Positions 9,071 through 17,057 of a DNA stretch of 44,137 nucleotides are shown here, piece by piece. The notes beneath the pieces were generated by a model, which did no database searches, had not been told where the DNA came from, and saw only the letters and a program-made list of their open reading frames with translations. The position numbers and the translations under genes are program-made. The stretch covers positions 1 through 44,137 of the forward strand of contig JAUCQB010000063.1 in NCBI GenBank assembly GCA_030372985.1, read 5' to 3'. Source of the DNA: Phycisphaerae bacterium. GTDB taxonomy: Bacteria > Planctomycetota > Phycisphaerae > UBA1845 > PWPN01. Position 1 is the stretch's first letter. Each line of letters begins with the position of its first letter.

Positions 9071-9082
9071 ATATCGCGATAT
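9071..9082. repeat. 12-bp perfect palindrome ATATCGCGATAT
   Basis: A perfect 12-base palindrome sits in the 246-base gap between the sigma-like gene and the SDR gene, about 180 bases before the latter. It could be a binding site for a dimeric regulator. It is isolated, with no second copy noticed. Confidence 0.3.
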
Positions 9083-9264
9083 AGCTCGGATGACGCTGCT
9101 CGGCCCGGAATGCCGCTGTTCTTGACGCCGTCCCCGCAGGGACCTATCTTGCCCGCTTTTGACCGGGGCCTGCCCCACAGACCTCACGTTCGACCGGGCG
9201 AAAGCCGGTCTCACAGGTTTCGGGCAGGCCATCAGCCGCGAGACATCACCATGCGGGGGCAGCT

Positions 9265-10284
9265 ATGAATCTGGTCACCGGCGCAACGGGGTTACTGGGA
9301 AGCCATATTGTCGAGCAGCTTCGGCTGCGCCATCGGCCTGTGCGCGTGCTGGTCCGGCGAGGCAGCGACGTCAGATGGCTCGCCACGCAGGGCGTTGAAT
9401 TCGCCGAAGGCGACCTGTCGGACAAGGCCGCCCTCCAGAAGGCCTGCCAAGGCGCTCAGGTCGTGTACCACGCCGCCGCCCGAGTGGGCGACTGGGGCCC
9501 ATGGGAGGACTTCGTCAGGATCACCATCGAGGGCACCCACAACCTGGCCGAAGCGGCGTCGGCCGCCGGGTGCGACCGATTCCTGCACATCAGCTCGATC
9601 AGCGCCTACGGCCATCCCGACGGCGAAGGCATCGTGCTTGACGAGACCGCCCCTCTGGGCAGGAACCTGCACAAGTGGAGCTACTACTCCCGGGCTAAGG
9701 TCCAGGCCGAGCACGATCTCTGGGCGATGCACAAGGCCGGGAAGATCAAGCTCACCGTGATTCGACCGAGCTGGCTGTACGGGCCGCGCGATCGCGTCAC
9801 CATTTTCCGCCTGGCCCGGATGCTTCGCGAGGGCAAGGCCAAGATCCTCGGCGACGGCGAGAACCGCCTGAACGTCGTCTACGCGGGCAATGTGGCCGAG
9901 TGCGCGATCCTGGCGTGCGACACCGAAGCGGCCGTCGGGCAGGCCTACAACGCCTGCAACGACGGCGAGATGCGACAGAGCCAGTGGATGAACATGCTCG
10001 CCGCCGCGCTCGGTGCCCCGCCAGTCACGCACCACGCGCCGTATAAGATCGCCTACACAATGGCATTCCTCCTGGAGTGCTTCGGCCACCTCTTCCGCAC
10101 GAAAAAGCCGCCGATGATCACGCGATACGCCGTCTGGCTCATGGGACGACGCGTCTATTTCAGCGCCGAAAAAGCCCGCAACCAACTCGGCTGGAAATCG
10201 GCCGTTTCCTACGAGGAAGGCGTGAAGAAGACGATCGCGTGGCTTCGCGAGCAGGAGCTCGCGAAGCCTAAGGCTGAAGGATGA
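9265..10284 (+). CDS. NAD(P)-dependent epimerase / 3-beta-hydroxysteroid dehydrogenase-type SDR
   Basis: This 339-residue extended short-chain dehydrogenase/reductase opens with the dinucleotide-binding loop TGATGLLGSH. The acidic GDLSD near residue 50 follows, then HISSISAYG and the catalytic pair Tyr141-x3-Lys145 in YYSRAK. VIRPSWLYGPRD and the later NVVYAGNVAECAI match the 3-beta-HSD / HpnA-like branch better than nucleotide-sugar epimerases. GGGGG lies a few bases before the ATG. Substrate is unknown. Its last codons read into the purine-rich repeat arm that begins the four-helix-bundle cassette, so the natural C-terminus may have been altered by that insertion. Confidence 0.85.
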   Translation: MNLVTGATGLLGSHIVEQLRLRHRPVRVLVRRGSDVRWLATQGVEFAEGDLSDKAALQKACQGAQVVYHAAARVGDWGPWEDFVRITIEGTHNLAEAASAAGCDRFLHISSISAYGHPDGEGIVLDETAPLGRNLHKWSYYSRAKVQAEHDLWAMHKAGKIKLTVIRPSWLYGPRDRVTIFRLARMLREGKAKILGDGENRLNVVYAGNVAECAILACDTEAAVGQAYNACNDGEMRQSQWMNMLAAALGAPPVTHHAPYKIAYTMAFLLECFGHLFRTKKPPMITRYAVWLMGRRVYFSAEKARNQLGWKSAVSYEEGVKKTIAWLREQELAKPKAEG

Positions 10285-10838
10285 GGGATGAAGGATGAGT
10301 CGGGCAGAAGGCCAAGAATGAGAAATGAAGGCGGAAGGATGAATAGCGGAGAGAGACAAGGCAGCGAACGGCACACGTGCATGGACCTCAAGAAGCGGAC
10401 GAAAGCCTTTGCACTGCGCGTGATCCGGCTTTGCTCGGCACTCCCGAGGTCGCCGGTCGGACGAGTTATCGGTGACCAACTGCTGCGTGCGGGAACGTCG
10501 GTCGGCGCGCATTATCGTGAAGCCAGCCGTGCTCGCTCGACGGCTGAGTTCGTCAGCAAGATCGAAGGTGGCCTTCAGGAACTGGAGGAAAGCAGCTACT
10601 GGATGGAACTGCTTGTGGATGCAGCGATTCTGCCCAAATCGAGGTTGGCCGACCTTGCCGCCGAGGCCGATCAGCTAACGGCTATTCTCGTCGTGTGTTC
10701 GAAGAACGCGAAGGCCAAGTCAAGAGCCCGTCCCTGAGTTCTGCCCCACGGGTCCGGCCTTTCTGCATGGCTCAGCTTTCATCCCTGATCCTTCGTCCTT
10801 TCCTACTCATCGTTCAGCCTTCATCCTTCATCCTTTCT
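10262..10838. mobile_element. Candidate four-helix-bundle cassette bounded by inverted purine/pyrimidine arms
   Basis: The left arm (about 10262-10345) is made of variants of GGATGAAGGATGA. The right arm (about 10765-10838) is its reverse complement in type (TTCATCCTTCATCCTTTC). The arms enclose one gene, a four-helix-bundle protein. The left arm overlaps the end of the SDR gene and the right arm stops exactly where the lysC coding region ends. Genes of this protein family are known as intervening sequences within 23S rRNA genes. Here the unit looks like an independent insertion; that it is mobile is inference. Confidence 0.5.
10381..10737 (+). CDS. Four-helix bundle protein (23S rRNA intervening-sequence / S23 type)
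   Basis: This small helical protein of about 118 residues matches the four-helix-bundle family: KAFALRVIRLCSALP, GRVIGDQLLRAGTSVGAHYREASRA and FVSKIEGGLQELEESSYWMELLVDA are its hallmark helices. The structure resembles the Avd accessory protein of diversity-generating retroelements, and members are found inside 23S rRNA genes. The start at 10381 is where family similarity begins; an in-frame ATG at 10288 would add 31 residues encoded by the flanking repeat. No reverse transcriptase or rRNA gene is nearby. Function is not established; nucleic-acid binding is the usual suggestion. Confidence 0.82.
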   Translation: MDLKKRTKAFALRVIRLCSALPRSPVGRVIGDQLLRAGTSVGAHYREASRARSTAEFVSKIEGGLQELEESSYWMELLVDAAILPKSRLADLAAEADQLTAILVVCSKNAKAKSRARP

Positions 10839-12065
10839 TCAGTCCTTCGCCTTATCCAGCTCGAACTCCGCGTGGAGCACCTGCACGGCTTTTTCGCCTT
10901 CTTCCGCGTTGACGACGCAGCTCACCACGATCTCGCTGGTAGTGATGTTCTGAATGTTGATCTGGGCATAGGCCAGGGCGTTGAACATCTTGGCGGCCAC
11001 GCCGGTGTGCGTTTTCATGCCCACGCCGACGACGCTGACCTTGGCCAGGCCGGAATCCATCTCGACCGACCGGATGCCCAGTTCGCGGCCCAGTTCCTTG
11101 CAGACCAGATCCGCGTCCTTGAGGTCGGTTCCGGCCACGGTAAAGCCGATGTTGGCCTCCTTGGCATGCTCCACGATGTTCTGAATGATGTCGTCCACCA
11201 CGATGCCCTGTTGGGCGATGCGAGCGAAGATCTTCGAGGCCACTCCCGGCTTGTTGGGCACGCCCACGAGCACAACACGGGCCAGGTCTCTCTTGAGCGT
11301 CACACCGCGAACAACGACATCTTCCATTCCCTTGGTCTGAGCCACGATCATGGTCCCTTCTGTATCGGTAAGTGAACTGCGAACGTGGATAGGCACGTTG
11401 TACTTCTTGCCGAACTCGATCGACCGCGAGTGCATCACCTTGGCGCCCAACGAGGCGAGCTCGAGCATCTCATCGTAGTTGATCTCGTTCATCTTGCGGG
11501 CCTGCGGCACGATCCGCGGGTCGGTGGTGTAGACGCCGTCAACGTCGGTATAGATCTCGCAGATCGAGTCCTTGAGAACGGCGGCCAACGCCACGGCGGT
11601 GGTATCCGACCCGCCGCGCCCGAGCGTCGTCAGGGCCCCTTCCTCGGTCACGCCCTGAAAGCCCGCGACGATCACGACCTTGCCCGCGTTGAGCTCCTTG
11701 CAGATTCTCTCGGCGTCGATCGAGCGAATGCGGGCCTTGGTGTGCGAGGCGTCCGTGACCATGCCGATCTGCCGGCCGGTGAAACTGATCGCCTGGTGCC
11801 CGGCGGCCTCCAGGGCCATGGCCATCAGCGAGATCGACACCTGCTCGCCGGTCGTGAGCAGCATGTCCATCTCGCGCTTGGGCGGGTTCGGATTGACCTC
11901 CTTGGCCAGGGTGATGAGCTTGTCGGTCGTCTTGCCCATGGCCGAGAGAACCATCACCACCTGGTGCCCGTCGAGCTTGGCCTTGATGGCCCGCCGGGCG
12001 GCACGGTGGATCTTCTCCGCATCCGCGACACTGCTCCCGCCGAACTTCTGGACGATAATACTCAT
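10839..12065 (-). CDS. lysC: Aspartate kinase
   Basis: This 408-residue enzyme phosphorylates L-aspartate, the first step towards lysine, methionine, threonine and diaminopimelate. The amino acid kinase domain starts with IIVQKFGGSSV and contains LTTGEQVS, TLGRGGSDTTAVALA and IYTDVDGVYTTDPR. Two ACT domains follow (about 265-408, with VPNKPGVASKIFARIA and GVGMKTHTGVAAKMF), so feedback inhibition by lysine and/or threonine is likely. The start at 12065 is set by the conserved N-terminus and a nearby GAGG. It lies in the same direction as hom and the ApgM-like gene, but a 364-base gap with its own promoter separates them. Confidence 0.96.
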   Translation of the reverse strand: MSIIVQKFGGSSVADAEKIHRAARRAIKAKLDGHQVVMVLSAMGKTTDKLITLAKEVNPNPPKREMDMLLTTGEQVSISLMAMALEAAGHQAISFTGRQIGMVTDASHTKARIRSIDAERICKELNAGKVVIVAGFQGVTEEGALTTLGRGGSDTTAVALAAVLKDSICEIYTDVDGVYTTDPRIVPQARKMNEINYDEMLELASLGAKVMHSRSIEFGKKYNVPIHVRSSLTDTEGTMIVAQTKGMEDVVVRGVTLKRDLARVVLVGVPNKPGVASKIFARIAQQGIVVDDIIQNIVEHAKEANIGFTVAGTDLKDADLVCKELGRELGIRSVEMDSGLAKVSVVGVGMKTHTGVAAKMFNALAYAQINIQNITTSEIVVSCVVNAEEGEKAVQVLHAEFELDKAKD

Positions 12066-12429
12066 GTTCCTCGCACCGAAAAGCCGCCCTGTTTCTGTTC
12101 CGGTCCGGGCGCGCATCGATAACCCGCCGACACCCGCCCCCCGATAAGCCCGGAGAGTCTAGCATAAGACCGGCTCCAGGCAAGGGCCCGCCAAATTCCG
12201 GCGGGCTGATACAGCGTATCATCCCATCGAATACGGGCGGGCTGGTGCGAGAATTTCTTTTCGCACCCTTCAGCCGCGGTAATCCTCTCCCGCCTCCCAG
12301 ATGGGATCGGAATCCCACGTGACGGGGAACCAGATGGGAATCTGGTTCCAGCGGGATGGGAATCTGGTTCCAGGAGACCTTCACCCGAGATCGCCTTGTG
12401 GTCCGCCAGGGCGGACCCCACCCGGGCTG
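12066..12429. other. Intergenic region between the ApgM-like gene and lysC
   Basis: This contains the lysC promoter (12156-12183) and a small repeat cluster. A perfect 10-bp hairpin, GGAACCAGAT / ATCTGGTTCC with loop GGGA, lies at 12326-12349. The 18-base word starting GATGGGAATCTGG occurs at 12333 and again at 12355. A related shorter hairpin (GATGGGATC..AATCCCA) lies just before at about 12299. No gene is seen. Confidence 0.55.
12156..12183 (-). promoter_or_regulatory. Promoter of lysC
   Basis: On the minus strand TTGCCT (12178-12183) and TAGACT (12156-12161) are 16 bases apart, with a TGC just before the -10 (extended -10). The leader to the lysC ATG would be about 85 bases, too short for a lysine riboswitch. 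Confidence 0.5.
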
Positions 12430-13626
12430 TCACGCCTTACCGGATTTGAGGAAGTACTCCATGAGTTCGTAGCCGGGGTCGATGCGGAGACCGGATTCCT
12501 CGGCCTCGGCTTCTGTGAAGCGTTCGGAACGATCGGAGACCACGCCCGTGCCGACCATGCAGAACGGCGGCGGGACGGCCGAATGCGTTTTCTTGACCAC
12601 CGGTGTGGGGTGGTCGGGGGCGACCAGGATGCGCCAGCGGTCGAAGGTCTTGAGCTTGTCGAGGAGCGGCCCGACGACGTGTTCGTCGATCTCCTCGATG
12701 GCCTTGACCTTGTTGGCGGCGTCGCCGTTGTGGCCGGCCTCGTCGGGGGCCTCGACGTGCACCACGACCATGTCGACTTCATTGAGGGCCGCGGCCGCCG
12801 CCTGGCCCTTGCCGCGATAGTTGGTGTCGATGTAGCCGGTGGCCCCGGGCACCTGGATGAGCTTCCAGCCGATGGTGAGGGCGATGCCGCGGATCAGGTC
12901 CACCGCGGTGATGGCCGAGACCCGCAAGCCGTACTTCTCCTGAAAACTCGGCAGCCTGGGCCTTCCGCCCTGGCCCCACAGCCAGATGGAGGTGGCCGGG
13001 TTCTCGCCCAGGTCGCGTCTGACAACGTTGACCTCGTGGTTGGCAAGGATTTCCTGCGACTTGGCGATCAGCTCGCGCAGTTCGTCACTGCCCCTGCCGC
13101 TGGGCAGGTAGCCGTCGACCTTTTCGCCGGGGATGTCGTGCGGCGGCTGGCAGTTGACCTTCATCGAGATGCTGCCCTTGACCACCATCAGGTGCCGGTA
13201 GCCGACGCCGACGTGAAACGAAACACGATCGTTTCCCAGGGCAGCTTGCAGGTCGTTGATGATCTGGGTCGCCTCGGCCTGGGAGATGTGCCCGGCCGAG
13301 AAGTCCTCCATGCGCCCGTCGATGATGGTGACCAGGTTGCAGCGAAAGACCATGTCGTCGGCACCGAGGCTGATGCGATTGGCAACCGCCTCGAGCGGAG
13401 CCCGGCCGGTGTAGTAGGTTTTGACGTCGTAGCCGATGACGCTGAGCGTGGCGACGTCGGAGCCGGGGGTAAAACCGTCGGGGATGGTTTGCACCAGTCC
13501 GGACCGGCCGGTGGCCGCGATCCAGTCCATGTTCGGAATCCGTGCCGCCTCCAGGGCGGTCTTGCCGTCGAGCTGCGGGATCGGCTCGTCCGCCGCCCCG
13601 TCCGGTAGTACGATTGCGAACTTCAT
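12430..13626 (-). CDS. ApgM-like alkaline-phosphatase-superfamily protein, presumed homoserine kinase
   Basis: This 398-residue protein belongs to the archaeal-type 2,3-bisphosphoglycerate-independent phosphoglycerate mutase family: FAIVLPDGAADEPIPQLDGKTALEAA at the start, the nucleophile region PGSDVATLSVIGYD, and the metal-binding HVEAPDEAGHNGD and APDHPTP. The variant linked to hom in many bacteria has been proposed as a non-orthologous homoserine kinase (TIGR02535), and this context fits. Its ATG overlaps the hom stop codon by 4 bases (translational coupling), lysC lies downstream, and no classical thrB is in the window. Phosphoglycerate mutase activity remains the alternative. Confidence 0.85.
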   Translation of the reverse strand: MKFAIVLPDGAADEPIPQLDGKTALEAARIPNMDWIAATGRSGLVQTIPDGFTPGSDVATLSVIGYDVKTYYTGRAPLEAVANRISLGADDMVFRCNLVTIIDGRMEDFSAGHISQAEATQIINDLQAALGNDRVSFHVGVGYRHLMVVKGSISMKVNCQPPHDIPGEKVDGYLPSGRGSDELRELIAKSQEILANHEVNVVRRDLGENPATSIWLWGQGGRPRLPSFQEKYGLRVSAITAVDLIRGIALTIGWKLIQVPGATGYIDTNYRGKGQAAAAALNEVDMVVVHVEAPDEAGHNGDAANKVKAIEEIDEHVVGPLLDKLKTFDRWRILVAPDHPTPVVKKTHSAVPPPFCMVGTGVVSDRSERFTEAEAEESGLRIDPGYELMEYFLKSGKA

Positions 13627-14948
13627 GTCGGATACTCTTCGTGTTCCTCAACCACCCGGATCATCACCGGTGCTTCGCGAACGATATCGAGCGAACCGAT
13701 CTCCTTCAATGCCGCCTGCACTTGGCCTTCCTGGGCGACGTCGGTCAGCACGACGACCATAGCGCTGCCATCGCTCGCGGCGGCGGCGGACTCGTGCTGC
13801 GTGACGGCCTTGAGGCTGATCTGCCGGTCACCGAAGATCTTCGTCACCATCGCCATCACACCGGGGCGATCCACGACTTCGAGCCGGATGTAGTAACGGG
13901 AGCGCAGTTGCTCCATGGGGACATACTTGGGCGGCGCGGTCACGTCGCCGAGCATGCGACACTGCGTGAAGGTGCGACCGGCGTTGCCGATGGCGATATC
14001 GACGATGTCGGCCACAACGGCGCTGGCGGTCGGCTTGCTGCCGGCCCCGCGACCGAAAAACAACGTATGGCCAACCCAGTTGCCGTAGACACTGATGGCG
14101 TTGAACGAGCCGCCGGTCGAGGCCAGCGGGTGCTTTCTCGAGACAAACGAGGGATGGACCCTCAGGCTGATGCCGTCGGAGGTGCGCTGAGCGATGCCGA
14201 GCAGCTTGCAGACGTAGCCCAGTTCCTTGCCGGCCGCCAGGTCGATCGCATCGAGCTGATCGATGCCCTCGATGTGCAGGGCCCCGAAGTCGACATCGCA
14301 GCAGAAGGCAAGCGACGCCACCACGGCCAGCTTGTGGGCGGTGTCCGTGCCGTTGACGTCGAGCGTCGGATCCAGCTCGGCATATCCGGCGGCCTGGGCC
14401 TCAGACAGTGCCGCGGCGTACGATTTGCCCTTCTGGTCCATCTCGCTGAGGATGTAGTTGCAGGTGCCGTTGAGAATGCCGTAGATGGCGTTGATGCGAT
14501 TGGCAATCAGCCCGGTGCGCAGCGGAAGGATCAGCGGGATGCCTCCGCCGACGCTCGCCTCGAACGCGACGCAGCAACTGTTCCGCCGGGCGGCCGCGAA
14601 GATCTCCTTACCGTGCTTGGCCAGCAGGGCCTTGTTGGCGGTCACGACGCTCTTGCCGGCGCTGAGTGCCGCCAGTACGAAGTCTTTGGCGATGGTCGTC
14701 CCGCCGACGAGCTCGATGACGACGTTGATGGTCTTGTCGTTGAAGACATCCGCGGCGTTCGTACTCACCAGCGCCGCCGGCACGTCGACCTTGGCGGCCT
14801 GGGCGGGGTCCTTATCGACCACGCGAGCCAGTTCCAGCCGTACGCCGGTCTTGCGCTCGATTTCGCCGGCCTCGGCCTGGATGATACGGACCACGCCCTG
14901 CCCGATGGTTCCGCAACCGATCAGTCCGATTCTGAAAACATCACTCAT
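13623..14948 (-). CDS. hom: Homoserine dehydrogenase
   Basis: This 441-residue NAD(P)-dependent enzyme reduces aspartate semialdehyde to homoserine. The Rossmann loop is GLIGCGTIGQGV. VVTANKALLAKHG and EASVGGGIPLI belong to the substrate site, and AELDPTLDVNGTDTAHKLA carries the conserved acidic residues and lysine. A C-terminal ACT domain (about 360-435, YIRLEVVDRPGVMAMVTKIF) suggests threonine feedback. The start at 14948 has GGAGG 8 bases upstream; a longer frame to 15026 reads through a repeat (KGE-type) and is rejected. It is coupled to the ApgM-like gene by a 4-base overlap. Confidence 0.96.
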   Translation of the reverse strand: MSDVFRIGLIGCGTIGQGVVRIIQAEAGEIERKTGVRLELARVVDKDPAQAAKVDVPAALVSTNAADVFNDKTINVVIELVGGTTIAKDFVLAALSAGKSVVTANKALLAKHGKEIFAAARRNSCCVAFEASVGGGIPLILPLRTGLIANRINAIYGILNGTCNYILSEMDQKGKSYAAALSEAQAAGYAELDPTLDVNGTDTAHKLAVVASLAFCCDVDFGALHIEGIDQLDAIDLAAGKELGYVCKLLGIAQRTSDGISLRVHPSFVSRKHPLASTGGSFNAISVYGNWVGHTLFFGRGAGSKPTASAVVADIVDIAIGNAGRTFTQCRMLGDVTAPPKYVPMEQLRSRYYIRLEVVDRPGVMAMVTKIFGDRQISLKAVTQHESAAAASDGSAMVVVLTDVAQEGQVQAALKEIGSLDIVREAPVMIRVVEEHEEYPT

Positions 14949-15331
14949 TGACCGTGCCTCCACACGATCTCTCCTCTCCCCCTTCACAAGGGGAAGTCGG
15001 AGGGGGTCGCTCTCTGGCAAACTCAAGCTGTCAGCAATCAGCCGTCAGCGTTCAGCCAAGCTGGGGGCCGACGAGGGCGCTCGTGCTACGCAGCGAAACG
15101 CAGCTTCGCAGAACGGTGTCGGCCCTACGGACGGCTCGGCCGTATGGGCCAGACCGTCCGGCGAATCGATCAATCTAGGGCTCCGTGGACTGGGATGCAA
15201 GCGGCGGGCCTGCACGCCTGCAAGCCTGAGAGAAACAAGAGCTTGCGCCGGGTCGGCAGGCCGGCTCGGGAGGCTGAACGGCGGTCCGGAGAACCGCAAC
15301 TGTTGTGGGCTGTTTCAAAATCCGATCTTGA
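14949..15331. repeat. Repeat-bearing intergenic region upstream of hom
   Basis: Directly upstream of hom, CCCCTT / AAGGGG with loop CAC (14979-14993) forms a hairpin of the same kind as the larger one at 15879-15897. A short imperfect direct repeat follows at 15030-15058 (TCAGCAATCAGC, then GTCAGCGTTCAGC). The remainder contains GC-rich inverted words. I see no gene until the ATPase remnant. Confidence 0.45.
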
Positions 15332-15592
15332 AATAGCACAGAGTGGACATATCAGCACGGGATCGAGGCAGATCTGATTGTCGAGCAGGCAAGCAAGCTG
15401 ACCGTCGTGGAAGCCAAGGCCGGGCAAACCGTCACCAGCGACATGCTCAAGAGTGCCCGGCGCGTGCAAGTGATCCTGAAACCCCTGCGTCAGACCGAGG
15501 CGATCGTCGTCCACGGGGGCTCGGCTGCACAGAGCCGGGATGAGGTCAAGATTGTGCCGTGGAGTATGATTGGCAAAATGGAGTGGGCCTAG
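15332..15592 (+). pseudogene. C-terminal remnant of a DUF4143 / AAA-type ATPase
   Basis: After an in-frame stop at 15329, an 86-codon open stretch reads GIEADLIVEQ, LTVVEAKAGQTVTSDMLKS and AIVVHGGSAAQ..VPW, then stops. This is the nuclease-like C-terminal end (DUF4143, E-x-D...E-x-K motif) of a large family of archaeal/bacterial AAA ATPases of about 400 residues. The ATPase domain and the rest of the protein are missing upstream. No start codon with a ribosome site is apparent. It is probably a decayed gene end left after a deletion. Confidence 0.65.
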
Positions 15593-15958
15593 AGCAGGCA
15601 GGATTCCCGAAGAACCTCTGACATGAGGCTTGCGCAATGCGTTTGGCCAAGGCTTTCATCAAGCGTGCAAGAGACAGGCTGAACGCAGGAAATGCACGGG
15701 CCGCCTCACGCCTTGAACTCACCAACAACGGGTTCGTATTGATGAACAAGGGCCATTCGAGGGCCGTTCCGCTGTGCGTCCGCATTCCGCATCTTTGCAT
15801 GCAACTCGGCAACTTTGTCTTTCTGCTCGTCGCGATCGCAGTTCGGTGAGGCCGGCCTCGCCGTCTACCCCCCTCAATCCCCCCTTGCCAAGGGGGGAAG
15901 GAAGGCGTCAGAGCCTGGCGTCCAAGGAGAGCACCAGAGCTTGGCGTCAAGGAAGGCA
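15593..15958. other. Intergenic region with C/G hairpin and tandem repeat
   Basis: A perfect hairpin CCCCCCTT / AAGGGGGG with a 3-base loop lies at 15879-15897, part of a common interspersed repeat (CTCAATCCCCCC..). Right behind it a tandem repeat of 25-26 bases runs to the rluA-like gene. A 70-codon frame (15637-15849, +) has no recognisable content and I do not call it. Confidence 0.5.
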
Positions 15959-15973
15959 TCAGGATTTGGCGTC
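15900..15973. repeat. Tandem repeat, about three units of 25-26 bases
   Basis: Imperfect units ending in TGGCGTC occur with those ends at 15922, 15948 and 15973 (periods 26 and 25). The last unit overlaps the final codons and stop codon of the pseudouridine synthase gene, so the array may have grown from the gene's 3' end. Confidence 0.6.
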
Positions 15974-16696
15974 GCGGAGTTTGCGGAGTTGGGTGAGGGC
16001 CGCGCGGAAGTCCTTGGGCAGCGGGGCGTCGACGCGCATGCGGGTCTGGGTGCCGGGGTGGACGAAGGTCAGCGACTGGGCATGCAGGCTGAGTCGGTCG
16101 ATGAGCGGGCGTTCCTCGTGGTGAGCGCTTGGCCGATAGTTGGGCTTGAGCTGTGACAGGAAAAAGGCCGAGGTGTCCGCGTACACCGGGTCGACGAGCA
16201 GCGGCAGACCCAAGGCCTTGAGATGGACGCGAATTTGATGCTGACGGCCGGTCAGCGGGCGGCATCGCAGCAGGGTCACCGGCCCGAGCCGCTCCTCGAC
16301 GCGCCACCGGGTCACCGACGGCTTGCCCTTCTTCTGGCTGATCACCATCACGCCGGTCAGACGCGGGTGCGGGGCGAGCGGGGCGTGGATGACGCCGCTC
16401 TCGTCTTCCGGGTTGCCGCTGACCAGGGCCAGGTAGTCTTTTTCGACCTCGCGTTTCTGGAACTGCACGGAAAGGAAGCTTTGGGCTTGAGGGGTCTTGG
16501 CCATCAGCAGGACGCCGCTGGTATGGCGGTCGAGGCGGTGAACGAACAGCAGGGTAGCGTCTTTCATCTGGTCGCGCATGAGGATCTCGCGAAGCGAGAC
16601 ACCCCCCTGCCGGCCCGGAACGGTCAATATGCCCGCGGGCTTGTTCACCACCACCAGGTGCTCGTCGTCAAGCAGGATATCGATGGGTCTGGACAT
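15959..16696 (-). CDS. RluA-family pseudouridine synthase
   Basis: This 245-residue RNA pseudouridine synthase isomerises uridine in rRNA or tRNA. The catalytic aspartate is Asp56 in the signature FVHRLDRHTSGVLL. VVNKPAGILTVPGRQG near the start and PLTGRQHQIRVHLKALGLPLLVDPVY near residues 160-185 are the other family motifs. There is no S4 domain, which suggests an RluA- or TruC/RluE-like size class; the exact target cannot be read. The ATG is followed at once by the conserved first strand. It stands alone between two repeat-bearing intergenic regions. Confidence 0.92.
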   Translation of the reverse strand: MSRPIDILLDDEHLVVVNKPAGILTVPGRQGGVSLREILMRDQMKDATLLFVHRLDRHTSGVLLMAKTPQAQSFLSVQFQKREVEKDYLALVSGNPEDESGVIHAPLAPHPRLTGVMVISQKKGKPSVTRWRVEERLGPVTLLRCRPLTGRQHQIRVHLKALGLPLLVDPVYADTSAFFLSQLKPNYRPSAHHEERPLIDRLSLHAQSLTFVHPGTQTRMRVDAPLPKDFRAALTQLRKLRDAKS

Positions 16697-17057
16697 GGGA
16701 GGCTACTGGACCGTTAGGCTGCTCGACTATTAGGCTATCAGACTCCTGCGTCCAAGAAGGCGTGCGGTCGGCCGGAAGGCTACATTCTGGTAGACCACGT
16801 AGGGCATGGTCGGAGCCGCCATAGGCGGCCCAGACCTGCCTATCCAGACCAAATAACGCGGCAGGTCTCGGTCGCTGTGGCGACCTCGACCGTGCCCTAC
16901 CACAAGGCGAGCCAAGGCCGCGATCCGCTCCCGATCACTCACCCCACCATCCGGCCAGCCCCCAGACCCCAATCCCCAGCCCATCGCCACCTACCGGAAA
17001 ACGACCCAAGACGGCAGGTCTCGCTCCGCTCGACCGTGCCCTACCATGCGGGCCGGG
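16697..17057. repeat. Three copies of a structured interspersed repeat
   Basis: Copy A is 16800-16840 (plus sense, TAGGGCATGGTCGG...CAGACCTGCC). Copies B (16860-16902) and C (17013-17046) have the opposite sense (GGCAGGTCTCG...CGACCGTGCCCTACCA). Each has a central stem: GCCGCC-ATA-GGCGGC in A, GGTCGC-TGTG-GCGACC in B and a shortened one in C. The stem bases differ between A and B, yet pairing is kept. A diverged copy lies at 20721-20779. No gene is seen in this gap. Confidence 0.65.

Noticed and set aside
9019..9264. Protein-like minus-strand frame opposite the end of the sigma-like gene
   Set aside because: No start codon with a ribosome site; it continues antisense into the well-supported sigma-factor gene.
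12301..13608. 435-codon plus-strand frame opposite the ApgM-like gene
   Set aside because: Antisense shadow of a clearly conserved enzyme, with Val/Asp/Gly-rich composition typical of such shadows.
15546..16307. 253-codon minus-strand frame overlapping the pseudouridine synthase gene
   Set aside because: Pro/Arg-rich and in another frame of a conserved gene.
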